Shown: positions 39,309-47,865, numbered from the stretch's first letter. The stretch: DNA of 48,561 nt from Deltaproteobacteria bacterium (GCA_016874975.1 VGSQ01000010.1:1-48561), one strand, 5' to 3'. Numbers and translations are program-made. Notes: a model not told the origin generated them from the letters alone.

Positions 39309-40031
39309 ATGGCGGTTCTGGAACGTGTTCACTCAGTCCTTCTCAATGCTGCCGACCACCGCCGCCGTACAGGTCGTCCGCTGGTCACCCTCACCTATGC
39401 CCAGAGTCTGGACGGCAGCATCGCCGTGCGCCCCGGGCGGCCTTTGGCCCTGAGCGGCCCCCAATCCCAGACCCTGACCCACGCCTTGCGGGCCGTGCAT
39501 GACGCCATTCTGGTGGGCATCGGCACCGTCCTGGCCGACAATCCCCGCCTCACCGTGCGCCTGGTGGCGGGCGCCGACCCCCAGCCCGTGGTGTTGGACA
39601 GTCGTCTGCGCTTTCCCCTCTATGCCAATCTGCTGCAGCGCAACGGCCTGGCCCCCTGGATCGCCACCAGCCCCCAAGCCGAGGCGGAGCGCCGGGAGAC
39701 CCTGCGCCGGGCCGGCGCCCGCCTGCTGCTGCTGCCCACCGGGGCCGACGGATGGATCGATCTGGCCGCGCTCCTGAGCCGGCTGGCCGAACTGGACGTG
39801 GACAGCCTCATGGTGGAAGGCGGCGCCCAGATCATCACCAGCTTCCTGGCCTCCCGGCTGGTGGATCAGGTGGTGGTCACCATCGCCCCCCTCCTGGTGG
39901 GGGGCCTGGGAGTGGTGGACAAGTTCTCCCTGCCCCACCCCTGCACTTTCCCCCGGTTGCGCCGCCTTACCTATGAACAGGCGGGGGAAGACCTGATTCT
40001 TATGGGGGAACCGGAGTGGTCGGCGGAGTGA
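39309..40031 (+). CDS. RibD C-terminal-like reductase (DHFR-fold pyrimidine/pterin reductase)
   Basis: This 240-residue protein resembles the reductase half of RibD, with a dihydrofolate-reductase fold that uses NADPH. Motifs are TYAQSLDGSIAV, GIGTVLADNPRLTVR and VEGGAQIITSFL. No deaminase domain is attached. AAGGAAGGTG precedes ATG 39309. Its stop overlaps the GTG start of the next gene (GTGA). The neighbours are a dehydrogenase-like protein and a PTPS-like protein rather than ribA, ribE or ribH, so a pterin or deazapurine pathway is more likely than standard riboflavin synthesis. Confidence 0.85.
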   Translation: MAVLERVHSVLLNAADHRRRTGRPLVTLTYAQSLDGSIAVRPGRPLALSGPQSQTLTHALRAVHDAILVGIGTVLADNPRLTVRLVAGADPQPVVLDSRLRFPLYANLLQRNGLAPWIATSPQAEAERRETLRRAGARLLLLPTGADGWIDLAALLSRLAELDVDSLMVEGGAQIITSFLASRLVDQVVVTIAPLLVGGLGVVDKFSLPHPCTFPRLRRLTYEQAGEDLILMGEPEWSAE

Positions 40032-41053
40032 AACGCCGCTCCCTTCTCTTTACGGCTCCCCGGCAGCTCGTTCTGGCGGAAGAGAGCCTGGCGCCTCCCG
40101 GCCCCGGCCAGGTTCTGGTGGCCACCCTGGTCTCGGCCATCAGCCCCGGCACCGAACTGTTGATTTACCGGGGCCAGTTCCCCCGGGGACTCAGGGTGGA
40201 CGCCAGCATCGCCGCCCTCAGCGGTGATTTTGCCTATCCCCTGAAATACGGCTACGCCGCCGTGGGCCGGGTGGAGGCCCTGGGGCCCGGGGTGCCCCGG
40301 CCCTGGCAAGGACGGCTGGTCTTCAGCTTTCATCCCCATGAAAGCCATTTTGTAGCCGACGTTGCGGAACTCTTCCCCGTGCCGCCGGAGATCACACCCG
40401 AGGAAGCGGCCTTTCTGCCCACCCTGGAGACCGCCGCCACCCTGGTCCTGGATGGGTCTCCGCTCCTGGGAGAGCAGGTGGCGGTCTTCGGCCAGGGCGT
40501 GGTGGGGCTGCTGACCACGGCGCTGCTGGCCCTGTTTCCTCTGTCCAGCCTGGTGACTCTGGACCACCACCCCCGGCGCCGTCTGGCCTCGGAGAACCTG
40601 GGGGCGCACGCCAGCCTGGACCCGGCCGATCCCCACAGCCTGGCCCGCCTGCCCGGTCTGCTCCAGGGAGATCGCCCCCACGCCGGGGCGGACCTGACCT
40701 TTGAGCTCACCGGCAATCCCGCGGCCCTGGACCTGGCCGTCGCCGCCACCGGCTACCATGGCCGGGTGGTGGTGGGCTCCTGGTACGGGGACAAAACGGC
40801 CCCTCTGAACCTGGGCGGCCGCTTCCACCGCGGCCGCCTGCGCCTTCTCAGCAGCCAGGTGAGCACCATCGCCCCGGAACTGCGAGGTCGTTTCGTCAAA
40901 GCACGGATCCTGGCCTGGGTCTGGGAGATGCTGCCGGAGATCAGCCCGGCCCGCCTCATCACCCACCGCTTCCCCCTCAGGGAAGCGGACCGGGCTTATG
41001 CCCTGCTGGATCGGGAACCCCAGGAGGCCATCCAGGTTCTGCTGACGTATTGA
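40028..41053 (+). CDS. MDR-superfamily (zinc-binding dehydrogenase-like) protein
   Basis: This protein of about 341 residues is a medium-chain dehydrogenase/reductase relative with SAISPGTELLIYRGQFPRG and KYGYAAVGRVEALGPG near the N-terminus and a nucleotide-binding core with VAVFGQGVVGLLTTALL. It lacks the Cys-rich structural zinc loop and the usual GHE-type catalytic site of alcohol dehydrogenases (its KYGYAAVG stands at that place), so it is probably zinc-free. GTG 40028 overlaps the upstream TGA in GTGA, which implies translational coupling; GTG 40016 is an alternative. The PTPS-like gene lies 187 bases downstream. It may reduce or oxidise a side chain of a pterin-like intermediate. Confidence 0.82.
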   Translation: MKRRSLLFTAPRQLVLAEESLAPPGPGQVLVATLVSAISPGTELLIYRGQFPRGLRVDASIAALSGDFAYPLKYGYAAVGRVEALGPGVPRPWQGRLVFSFHPHESHFVADVAELFPVPPEITPEEAAFLPTLETAATLVLDGSPLLGEQVAVFGQGVVGLLTTALLALFPLSSLVTLDHHPRRRLASENLGAHASLDPADPHSLARLPGLLQGDRPHAGADLTFELTGNPAALDLAVAATGYHGRVVVGSWYGDKTAPLNLGGRFHRGRLRLLSSQVSTIAPELRGRFVKARILAWVWEMLPEISPARLITHRFPLREADRAYALLDREPQEAIQVLLTY

Positions 41054-41240
41054 AAAGACTTCCGGGGCGCTTGCGCCATTGGTTTTTTCTGTCCTCCTTC
41101 ACAATGCCGCAGAGCGCAACCGCCGGTAAATACAAGCTTCCTGCAAGGGAAAACGGCAGCAGGTTGTTGCCGCAGGGGCCTTCGGGCGGCGGTTTCCCGC
41201 CCTCTACCCATCCCCGCATCTCTTCCATGAGGAGCCCGAC

Positions 41241-41618
41241 ATGTACACCCTGGCCGTGCAACGGGATTTCGTGGCCCAGCACTTCCTGGTCGGCGGCGAC
41301 TGGGGCGACGAAAACCGCCGCCATTCACACCATTACCGGGTGGAGGTGCAGTTGGCCGGCCCCACTCTGGACCGGCACGGCTATCTAGTGGACATCGTTG
41401 AGGTGGAGGCCCGGCTGGACGAGTTGGTGGACTACTACCGGGACCGCACCCTGAACGAACTGCCGGAGTTCGCCGGCCTCAACCCCAGCATTGAGCATTT
41501 TTGCCGCATTCTGGCGGAGCAATTGCGGGAACGGCTTCCCGCTCCCCACCTGGCCTCCCTCACGGTAAAGATTTGGGAGGCGGCAATCGCCTGGGCGGCT
41601 TACCGGCTCAACTATTAG
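41241..41618 (+). CDS. 6-pyruvoyl-tetrahydropterin synthase/QueD-like protein with Glu in place of catalytic Cys
   Basis: This 125-residue protein belongs to the PTPS/QueD family, which acts on dihydroneopterin triphosphate. The zinc ligands are His14 (in VAQHF), His28 and His30 (in RRHSHHYRVEV). The catalytic Cys that usually stands four residues before the HxH motif is replaced by Glu24. Such a Cys-to-Glu exchange is known from PTPS-III-type enzymes. The C-terminal Glu is present in VKIWEAAIAW. GAGGAG lies before ATG 41241. It belongs with the RibD-like and MDR genes, which suggests a small pterin pathway of unknown product. It is not accompanied by queC, queE or queF. Confidence 0.85.
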   Translation: MYTLAVQRDFVAQHFLVGGDWGDENRRHSHHYRVEVQLAGPTLDRHGYLVDIVEVEARLDELVDYYRDRTLNELPEFAGLNPSIEHFCRILAEQLRERLPAPHLASLTVKIWEAAIAWAAYRLNY

Positions 41619-42041
41619 GCAGGTCAAGGGGCCGGAGACGGCAGGACCGCTCTCCTCTTCCCCACTGTCCTCCTTTCTCCAGACCATCCCATCCCTTTGC
41701 CGGGTTGGCTGATTCCAGCAAGAGGCCCCACCGAGCTTTGCGGGAAGAGCAAGATCCGGCCTCCGCCCGGCTTTCACCGTTTCGGCTATACGGAATCAGT
41801 CAACTTACTGCACGACCGATGACGCAGTCCGTCGTCGGCAGCAGGAATCCCGGCTACGGCGGGAGGCGCGGCGCTTTCCCGCCCCAGGTTCTGCCGGCGT
41901 TCTTGCCTATGGACCCTCCCCCCGAATATTACGCGCATAGACTGTAAGCCTGCGCGCCGATATTTATATGGTTTGATGAAAGCCGGCGGCTGATGAGGAA
42001 TTGCCTCAATCGCCGCCGACCTCACGTCGCCGGCATCTCCC
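41619..42041. other. Non-coding stretch with one dispersed hairpin
   Basis: The region between the PTPS-like gene and the convergent orphan kinase-domain gene has no ORF with convincing codon use. It contains the second copy of the GGCGGGAGGCG hairpin family at 41859-41884 and otherwise nothing I can identify. Confidence 0.5.
41859..41884. repeat. Dispersed GC-rich hairpin, copy B
   Basis: GGCGGGAGGCGC and GCGCTTTCCCGCC can pair. It differs from the copy at 8394 at two loop positions. Confidence 0.55.
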
Positions 42042-42323
42042 TTAAATGCCGGAGAATCGGCCTTTGACGGCCATCAGGTCGGTGTCGGCGTCCACCTCCT
42101 CTCCCTCCGTCAGGGAGGCAGTGCGCACGATGTCGCGGATATGGGCGATGATGTCCAGAACCCTCTCCAAGCGTTCACTGATGAGATGGAGTTCGTCCTG
42201 AAAGGCGGCATCCATCTTTTGCTCCAGGAGAAGCAGATCGAGGAGGCCGGTGACTGCCGCCAATGGTTGCGCCAGTTCGTGCAGAGAGTGCCGGATGTCC
42301 CTGATTGCGTGCCTTGCTTCCAT
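42042..42323 (-). CDS. Orphan histidine-kinase dimerisation (HisKA-like) domain protein
   Basis: This 93-residue protein looks like an isolated kinase DHp domain: an H-box-like helix (HSLHELAQPLAAVTGLLDLL) followed by a second helix (LHLISERLERVLDIIAHIRD). There is no ATP-binding domain in this or the adjacent genes. It could be a phosphotransfer or decoy domain, or bind a kinase as an inhibitor, as Sda or KipI do by other means. I preferred ATG 42323 to GTG 42332. An inverted repeat and an AT-rich promoter-like block lie upstream. The call rests on the H-box pattern alone. Confidence 0.6.
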   Translation of the reverse strand: MEARHAIRDIRHSLHELAQPLAAVTGLLDLLLLEQKMDAAFQDELHLISERLERVLDIIAHIRDIVRTASLTEGEEVDADTDLMAVKGRFSGI

Positions 42324-42382
42324 GTGCGCCACCGGGATGCCTGGAAAAGTGATGTTACCGGGGGAGAAGCAAGAACCGGGCC

Positions 42383-42423
42383 ATTATAAAAATAAATATA
42401 ATATCAGGTAGTTATCCTGATAT
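42383..42423 (-). promoter_or_regulatory. AT-rich promoter region with inverted repeat upstream of the orphan kinase-domain gene
   Basis: ATATCAGG and CCTGATAT (42401-42408 and 42416-42423) form a perfect 8-bp inverted repeat with a 7-base spacer, next to TATAAT on the minus strand (42388-42383). An operator next to a -10 box is likely; no good -35 box stands at the usual distance. Confidence 0.4.
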
Positions 42424-42452
42424 TGCCTCGCTTCAGCAGTTCAGGGGAAGGG

Positions 42453-42498
42453 AAAAACCCAAGCTTTTTCGACTGCGGCATGAAAAAACCCAAGCTTT
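42453..42498. repeat. Direct repeat of a 15-mer (AAAAACCCAAGCTTT)
   Basis: AAAAACCCAAGCTTT occurs at 42453-42467 and 42484-42498, 31 bases apart, in the gap upstream of the orphan kinase-domain gene and downstream of nadA. Function unknown; it could be paired binding sites or a small duplication. Confidence 0.6.
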
Positions 42499-42593
42499 CC
42501 GGAAAGATGCCGGAAAGAACGGCCGGGTCTGGCGGAGGGGGGCCGCTTCTTGCGTCAATTATCTGACACAAGGAAACGGTGCGAACCTGGGCG

Positions 42594-43508
42594 TCAATCC
42601 CGGGGTACGGCCAGCATTCGTTCCACCGCAAGGAGGGCCTTGAGCCGACTCTCTTCCGGGAGGCTGATACGGTAGCGCATCTCTCGCAAGGCGTTGATGA
42701 CATCCTCCAAGGTGATGCGCTTCATATCCGGGCACAAAAGGCCGGCGGCAGGGGAATAGAAGCGTTTGTCAGGATTTTCCTTGGTTAAAGTATGGATAAT
42801 GCCCATTTCCGTGCCGATAATGAATTCCCGGGCCGCATCCTCGCGGACATACTGAAGCATGCCGGTGGTGCTGCGGATGACGTCGGCCAGCTCCAGGACC
42901 TCCGGCCGGCATTCCGGATGGGCGATGAACACGGCCTGAGGATGGGCCGCCCGACAGGCTCTGACCTCCTGGGCGGTGAGAGCGTCATGGATGTCGCAGC
43001 AGCCTTCCCAATAAAGCACCTCCTTGGAGGTGCGGCGGGCGGTATAGAGGGCCAGGTTGCGATCCGGGACCATGAGGACCCGGTCGGCCGTCAAAGAATT
43101 GACAACCTTTACCGCATTGGCGGAGGTGCAGCAGATGTCGCTTTCCGCCTTCACCGCGGCGGTGGAGTTGACGTAGGTGACCACGGGCACCCCGGGGAGC
43201 TCCGCCTTGCGGGCCCGGAGGGCGGCCGCGGAGATGGTGTCGGCCATATAACAGCCCACGTCCAGACGGGGCAGGAGCACGGTCTTGTCGGGGCAGATAA
43301 TGGCGGCGGTTTCCGCCATGAAGTGCACCCCGGCAAAGACGATCACCCGGGCCCGGGTTTGGGAGGCGGTCAGGGAGAGACCCAGGGAGTCGCCGGTAAA
43401 GTCGGCCACATCCTGAATTTCCGGCGGCTGATAGTTGTGGGCCACCAGGATGGCCTGGCGCTGCTGGAGCCAGTCCCGGACCTCTTGCTGCAGGGCGGAA
43501 TACGACAT
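42594..43508 (-). CDS. nadA: Quinolinate synthase NadA
   Basis: This 304-residue protein condenses iminoaspartate with dihydroxyacetone phosphate to quinolinate in NAD synthesis, using a [4Fe-4S] cluster. Family blocks are ILVAHNYQPPEIQDVADF, GVHFMAETA, YVNSTAAVKAESDICCTSANA, FIAHPECRPEV, GTEMGIIH and GLLCPDMKR. The cluster Cys residues lie in the second, fourth to last and final blocks (CCTSANA, HPEC, LLCPDM). Start ATG 43508 has GAGGAAATCC upstream and gives the usual length. Neither nadB nor nadC is near. A perfect 16-bp palindrome lies ten bases before the start and may be an operator. Confidence 0.95.
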   Translation of the reverse strand: MSYSALQQEVRDWLQQRQAILVAHNYQPPEIQDVADFTGDSLGLSLTASQTRARVIVFAGVHFMAETAAIICPDKTVLLPRLDVGCYMADTISAAALRARKAELPGVPVVTYVNSTAAVKAESDICCTSANAVKVVNSLTADRVLMVPDRNLALYTARRTSKEVLYWEGCCDIHDALTAQEVRACRAAHPQAVFIAHPECRPEVLELADVIRSTTGMLQYVREDAAREFIIGTEMGIIHTLTKENPDKRFYSPAAGLLCPDMKRITLEDVINALREMRYRISLPEESRLKALLAVERMLAVPRD

Positions 43509-43517
43509 GGATTTCCT

Positions 43518-43533
43518 CAAAGTATATACTTTG
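43518..43533. promoter_or_regulatory. Perfect 16-bp palindrome upstream of nadA (candidate operator)
   Basis: CAAAGTATATACTTTG is self-complementary over 16 bases and ends ten bases before the nadA start codon, just before the ribosome binding site. It also contains a TATACT box, so a repressor bound here would block the promoter. The cognate regulator is unknown. Confidence 0.5.
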
Positions 43534-43613
43534 GCCGGCCACCGCCGAGGCCGGCGCAAAAGTATGGGTGTTGGCAGACCGCAGCCCGGTAAGTTAGTGC
43601 CGGCCGGGGGGAA

Positions 43614-44321
43614 TTATCGCCCCCCCTGGCCCTCCCGCACCACCTGGACTCCAGGGGGCGGCACAAAGGTGAAGAAGTCGGCGGCCACCTTGATGTTGAG
43701 CTGAATGCGGGAGAAGGTGAAGCGGGTCTCCTCCCCCAGCTCGTTGGTGAACTCCAGCCTTTCCACCTGATGGGTGGCGGGGTTGACCCCCAGAGTGAGG
43801 CGTTTGAGTTCGGCCTGGGGCTTTTGGGGGACCAGGTCCACCAGATAAGGGCCGGAACCGTGGGGGGCGCGGTGCCAGGAAATCCGGAATTCCTGTCGGA
43901 ATTGGCCCATCCCCGAAAAGAAGCGCATCACCAGATCGGAGCGCAGCACCTGCTTCAAAGGGTAGATCATCACCACCTTGTCCTGGGGGAGATACATCCA
44001 CACCTGGCGTCCGTCGGAGACCACTTCCTTTTTCTGGTCCGGAGGCCGTTCATATTGCCAGCGCATGCGCAGGGGCTTCTGAAAAGTGACCCAGCCCTCG
44101 GCCCGCTCGGCGTGGGTGGCGGTCTTCAGGCGGGATTCCTGCTGGAAATAAGCCTTAAAGCCGCCGGCCTTGTCATACAAGGCCTGGACCTTGGCCACCA
44201 CGTCCACGGCCTCCAGGGCCGGGGCCGGGGCGGGAAGGAGGAGGGCGGTGAGCAGCAGGGCAAGCAGGGGAAGGGTTAGGCGCCGGAACCGGGTGGTTCT
44301 CACCCTAAAACCATTAGTCAT
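43614..44321 (-). CDS. lolA: Outer-membrane lipoprotein carrier protein LolA-like
   Basis: This 235-residue protein has a signal peptide (LPLLALLLTALLLPAPAPALEA) and a LolA-type half-barrel domain that carries lipoproteins across the periplasm. Typical segments are GWVTFQKPLRMRWQYERP, GRQVWMYLPQDKVVMIYPL and TLGVNPATHQVERLEFTN. AGGAGA precedes ATG 44321. The gene lies downstream of a divergent histidine kinase gene and upstream of nadA on the same strand, 105 bases apart. Confidence 0.85.
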   Translation of the reverse strand: MTNGFRVRTTRFRRLTLPLLALLLTALLLPAPAPALEAVDVVAKVQALYDKAGGFKAYFQQESRLKTATHAERAEGWVTFQKPLRMRWQYERPPDQKKEVVSDGRQVWMYLPQDKVVMIYPLKQVLRSDLVMRFFSGMGQFRQEFRISWHRAPHGSGPYLVDLVPQKPQAELKRLTLGVNPATHQVERLEFTNELGEETRFTFSRIQLNIKVAADFFTFVPPPGVQVVREGQGGR

Positions 44322-44820
44322 GGAATTCTCCTGAAGGGGAAATCGTCCCGGCGGGGGGCCGGGCCGGAATATCCCGGGATTGTCCGGAACCCTGGCGGAG
44401 GGGAGGGCTTATGGTCGCCGGTCGCCGCCCTGGGCCAAGGTTTTGCAGCCATAAATTTTTAATATATCATAGTTCTACCCGAGAGACAGCAGGCACGTCC
44501 GGCAGCAACAGTTACGCGGTATCCCCCTCAGTGGTCCCGGGGCGGCCCTCAGACCCAATACCGGCGCAAAAATTTTTCGGGGACCGGAAAGAATCATTGA
44601 CGTCCAGCCGGGCCTTCCCTATGGTAAAAAAAGCTCGGAATGAACAACTTGTTTGTTTATTTGATAAAAATGCCCGCTGAGGTTTACCGGGGGCGGTTCG
44701 GAACCACCCTGAGGCGGGCCCCTGAGGAAAAGCGGGGGCCGGCCGGGTTGTTTTGATATCATAATAAAGTGGTAATTTTTACCGAACACGGCTTTGTCAT
44801 CTTGAGCGGAACCTCCTGAA
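44322..44820. other. Divergent intergenic region between lolA and a histidine kinase gene
   Basis: The 499-base gap has no convincing ORF. It holds an AT-rich block (44450-44475), the promoter candidate listed separately, and a GC-rich stretch with pairing potential (GGCCCCTGAGG). No tRNA was found. Confidence 0.5.
44597..44625 (+). promoter_or_regulatory. Candidate sigma-70 promoter upstream of the PAS histidine kinase gene
   Basis: TTGACG and TATGGT are separated by 17 bases. The kinase start is 195 bases further on, so the leader would be long, and the assignment is weak. Confidence 0.3.
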
Positions 44821-46209
44821 ATGCACCACGACGCCAAGCCCCTGCGCATCGCCATCCTGCTGGACGAGGACACGGCCGCCCGCCTGGCCGATTTCCTCTC
44901 CCTGTTTCGGGACCACCCCGACGCCATCTCTTTCCACCTTTTCGGGACGGGGGACCGCCCCCAAGTTGCCGGCCTGCCCGTCCAATCGGTGGCAGACTTC
45001 CGCCCCGAGCAATACGATCTTATCCTGGACGAAGAGAACCTGGGGGGGGAGGTCACGGCGCTGCCTGCCGAGCTGCTGAGCCGCCTCATCACCGGCCCGG
45101 CCTCCCAGGTGGTGGAGGCCCTGCTCCTGGAGTTGGCCGAACTGCTGAAGGAACGGGAGATTCACAGCGGCATCCTGGACAGCGCCACCGACGCGGTGGT
45201 CACTATCGATGAGGATCACCTCATTGTGGGCTTCAACCGGGGAGCGGAGCAGATGTTCGGCTTCACCCGGGAAGAGGCCATGGGGCAGGTCCTAAAGATC
45301 ATCATCCCCCCGCCTCACAAGGAGATGCACCGGGAATATGTGCGCCGCTACGTGTCCACCCGCCAGGCCCACGTCATCGGCAAGCACGTGCAGCTCAACG
45401 CCCAGCGCCGGGACGGCGCCGAATTTCCCATGAGCATTTCCTTTTCCGTCACCGACATCCGGGGGAACCTCTATTTCACCGGCATTGTGCGGGACATCAC
45501 CGAATACAAGGAGATGGAGGAGCGTCTGGTCCGGGCGGAGCGGCTGGCCGCGGTGGGCAACACCGTGAGCCATATCGCCCACGAAATCAAAAATCCCCTG
45601 CTCATCATCGGGGGCTTCGCCCGGCAGCTCCTGAAAGCGGAGTGCCTGGACGCCAAGGAGCGGCAGAAGCTGAACATCATCAGCGAGGAGGTTTCCCGCC
45701 TGGAGGCCATGCTGGCGGAGATGCGGGATTTCGTGCGCCGCCCCTCCCCCAGAAAGCAGCGGCACCAACTGGAGCCCCTCATCAATGAGGTGGCGGACCT
45801 CTTCGAAGACGCCCTGCGGGAGCAGCACATCACCCTGCGCCGGGAACAGTCCGGCCCCATTCCGCCCTTCAACTTCGACCGGCAGCAGTTGCACCAGGTG
45901 CTGGTGAATCTTTTCAAGAACGCCATGGAGGCCATGCCCAGCGGCGGGCAGCTCACCCTGGCCAGCCGCCTCAAGGATGACAAAGTGGAAGTGAGCCTCA
46001 CCGACACCGGCCCGGGTATGACTCCCGAGGTGCAGGCCAACATCTTCCAGCCCTACTTCACCACCAAGGAGAAGGGCACGGGCCTGGGACTGGCCATCTG
46101 CCAGAATATCCTGGCGGAGCACGGGGGCTGCATCTGCGCCGACAGCACCCCGGGGCAGGGCTCCACCTTTACCATCCAGATTCCGTTGGAGGAGGGGGAA
46201 AAAGGATAG
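44821..46209 (+). CDS. PAS-domain sensor histidine kinase (cytoplasmic)
   Basis: This 462-residue protein has no membrane segment. Residues 1-95 form a small unrecognised alpha/beta region (LRIAILLDEDTAARLADFL) resembling a degenerate receiver or Rossmann-type fold. A PAS domain follows (about 115-240, with DAVVTIDEDHLIVGFNRGAEQMFG). The HisKA domain carries the phospho-acceptor, about His254, in VSHIAHEIKNPL, and the HATPase domain shows NLFKNAMEAM, DTGPGMTP and KGTGLGLAI. No response regulator is encoded next to it. Start ATG 44821 lies five bases after ACCTCC, without a strong Shine-Dalgarno box. The PAS region is the probable signal input, perhaps redox or a metabolite; partners are unknown. 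Confidence 0.88.
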   Translation: MHHDAKPLRIAILLDEDTAARLADFLSLFRDHPDAISFHLFGTGDRPQVAGLPVQSVADFRPEQYDLILDEENLGGEVTALPAELLSRLITGPASQVVEALLLELAELLKEREIHSGILDSATDAVVTIDEDHLIVGFNRGAEQMFGFTREEAMGQVLKIIIPPPHKEMHREYVRRYVSTRQAHVIGKHVQLNAQRRDGAEFPMSISFSVTDIRGNLYFTGIVRDITEYKEMEERLVRAERLAAVGNTVSHIAHEIKNPLLIIGGFARQLLKAECLDAKERQKLNIISEEVSRLEAMLAEMRDFVRRPSPRKQRHQLEPLINEVADLFEDALREQHITLRREQSGPIPPFNFDRQQLHQVLVNLFKNAMEAMPSGGQLTLASRLKDDKVEVSLTDTGPGMTPEVQANIFQPYFTTKEKGTGLGLAICQNILAEHGGCICADSTPGQGSTFTIQIPLEEGEKG

Positions 46210-46355
46210 CACGGGCACCGTCCGGCGTTTATGGTTGCGCAAGTTTCTGGGGGGGGAGGGCTGGGGGCGCGCTGACGCCTCACCACCTCCCCCTCATCAA
46301 ACTTTCGTAACAGAGGCGCCTGGGCCTGCGGCCGACCCCTAAGCTAGGAAAAATG

Positions 46356-46404
46356 TGGCGCCGGCGCCCTCGCCGGTGCAGGAACAGCCGGGGGCGGCTG
46401 TTCC
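46356..46404. repeat. Tandem hairpins upstream of the Kelch gene
   Basis: Two hairpins stand side by side: GCGCCGGCG/CGCCGGTGC (one G-T pair) and the perfect 10-bp GGAACAGCCG/CGGCTGTTCC around GGGG. The layout recalls the REP-like elements but the sequences differ. They lie in the 248-base gap after the kinase gene. Confidence 0.6.
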
Positions 46405-46457
46405 ACAACAAACGTTTCAAGTCAGGAGTTTGGCAACCGGCAAAGGGAAAGGTGACC

Positions 46458-47684
46458 ATGGGCTCATCCGGAAGAGATGATGGCGGCTGGAGGAAGGATG
46501 GTCGAGTTCTTTCAATCCCGGTCATCCTGGCCTTGCTCTGGGTTCTGGCGTGGCCCCGAGCGGCCCCGGCCGGGGGTGCCTGGACGGAGACCGGCTCCCT
46601 CAACGCCGCCCGGCAGCTGCACACCGCCACCCTGCTGCCCGACGGCCGGGTCCTGGCCATGGGGGGCAAAGGGAATCCCGGCAACGCCACCCTGGACAGC
46701 GTCGAGCTCTATGATGCGGTCGCTGGAACTTGGCAATTTACCTCCCCGCTGCCTGGTCCCCGGGGCGAGCATACGGCTACGCTGCTGCTCAACGGCAAGG
46801 TGCTGGTGGCGGGAGGATGGGGCTATGGCTTCCTTACCAGCACTCTGCTGTATGACCCCGGTGGGGAGACCTGGGATCTGAGCGGCCCCCTGAAATATGG
46901 GCGCGTCGGCCATACCGGCACCCTGCTGGCCGGGGGCCAAGTCCTGGTTGCCGGCGGGCATGGGAATTACCTGTACAATGCCTGGGGGCAGACCGAACTT
47001 TACGATCCGGGCGCGGGGACTTGGGCCGAGGTGGGCCCGCTCAACACCGCCCGCTTCTACCACACCGCCACCCTGCTCCCAGACGGTCAGGTGCTGGTGA
47101 CCGGGGGGATGGGGGACCACCGGGAAACCGTCCTCACCAGCGCTGAACTCTATGACCCGGACACAAGGACCTGGAAATTTACCGCGCCCCTGGCAACCGC
47201 CCGCTATGCCCATACGGCCACCATGCTCACCGACGGCCGGGTGCTGGTGGCCGGTGGTATCGGGAGTCACGGCGAGCCCCTGGACCGCACCGAACTTTAC
47301 AGCCCCTCCTGCGGGACCTGGAGCGAAGCCGGTCTTCTCCCGCGTGGGCGTTATTGGCATCAGGCCGCGGGTCTGCCCAACGGTCAGGTCATGATCGTGG
47401 GCGGCGGCGGGGGGTATGACATTCCTTCCACGTGCGACCTCTTTCTCTCCACCCGGCGGGCCTGGGCTCCTGCCGGATTTCTTTGCCGGGGACGCTCCGG
47501 CGGCCACACGGCCACTCCTTTGCCCGGCGGACGGGTCCTGGTGGCCGGGGGGAGCGGTCCCCTGGATAAAGTCGAGATTTATTACCCGTCGGTTGCGCCC
47601 ACCATGTTGCCCCTCCTGTTGTTGCATCATGAGAGTGGGACCGGGCGGGCCGGAGAGGGAGCAAGCCTCCACAGGGAAAGATAG
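46458..47684 (+). CDS. Secreted seven-repeat Kelch/galactose-oxidase-type beta-propeller protein
   Basis: This 408-residue protein starts at ATG 46458 (the ORF track extends further upstream) with a signal peptide (VILALLWVLAWPRAAPA). The rest is seven repeats of about 48 residues, each ending in a GxxW-type strand: for example HTATLLPDGRVLAMGG, HTATLLLNGKVLVAGG, HTGTLLAGGQVLVAGG and HTATLLPDGQVLVTGG. This fits a seven-bladed beta-propeller. It lacks the radical-copper residues expected of galactose oxidase, as far as I can see. The final stretch (HHESGTGRAGEGASLHR) is short and low in homology. The role is probably extracellular binding or adhesion. Confidence 0.85.
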   Translation: MGSSGRDDGGWRKDGRVLSIPVILALLWVLAWPRAAPAGGAWTETGSLNAARQLHTATLLPDGRVLAMGGKGNPGNATLDSVELYDAVAGTWQFTSPLPGPRGEHTATLLLNGKVLVAGGWGYGFLTSTLLYDPGGETWDLSGPLKYGRVGHTGTLLAGGQVLVAGGHGNYLYNAWGQTELYDPGAGTWAEVGPLNTARFYHTATLLPDGQVLVTGGMGDHRETVLTSAELYDPDTRTWKFTAPLATARYAHTATMLTDGRVLVAGGIGSHGEPLDRTELYSPSCGTWSEAGLLPRGRYWHQAAGLPNGQVMIVGGGGGYDIPSTCDLFLSTRRAWAPAGFLCRGRSGGHTATPLPGGRVLVAGGSGPLDKVEIYYPSVAPTMLPLLLLHHESGTGRAGEGASLHRER

Positions 47685-47865
47685 GGAGACCGCCCCCACC
47701 CTCTGCCATCCGTGATCAGGCAGGAAAAATAATCAGTGAAAAGTGTCCGGAGAACCGAACCGTGGGCGACGCCGCGCAGAGGTCACCGCACCCGCCAGGT
47801 GAGGCTGGTGCTGAACAGATTCTCGTCGCACTCCTCCGGGATGCCGCAGGCGCCGGCAAAAAGAG

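Noticed and set aside
44411-44680. 89-residue plus-strand ORF in the lolA-kinase gap
   Set aside because: Codon use is unlike neighbouring genes, there is no ribosome binding site and no recognisable motif.
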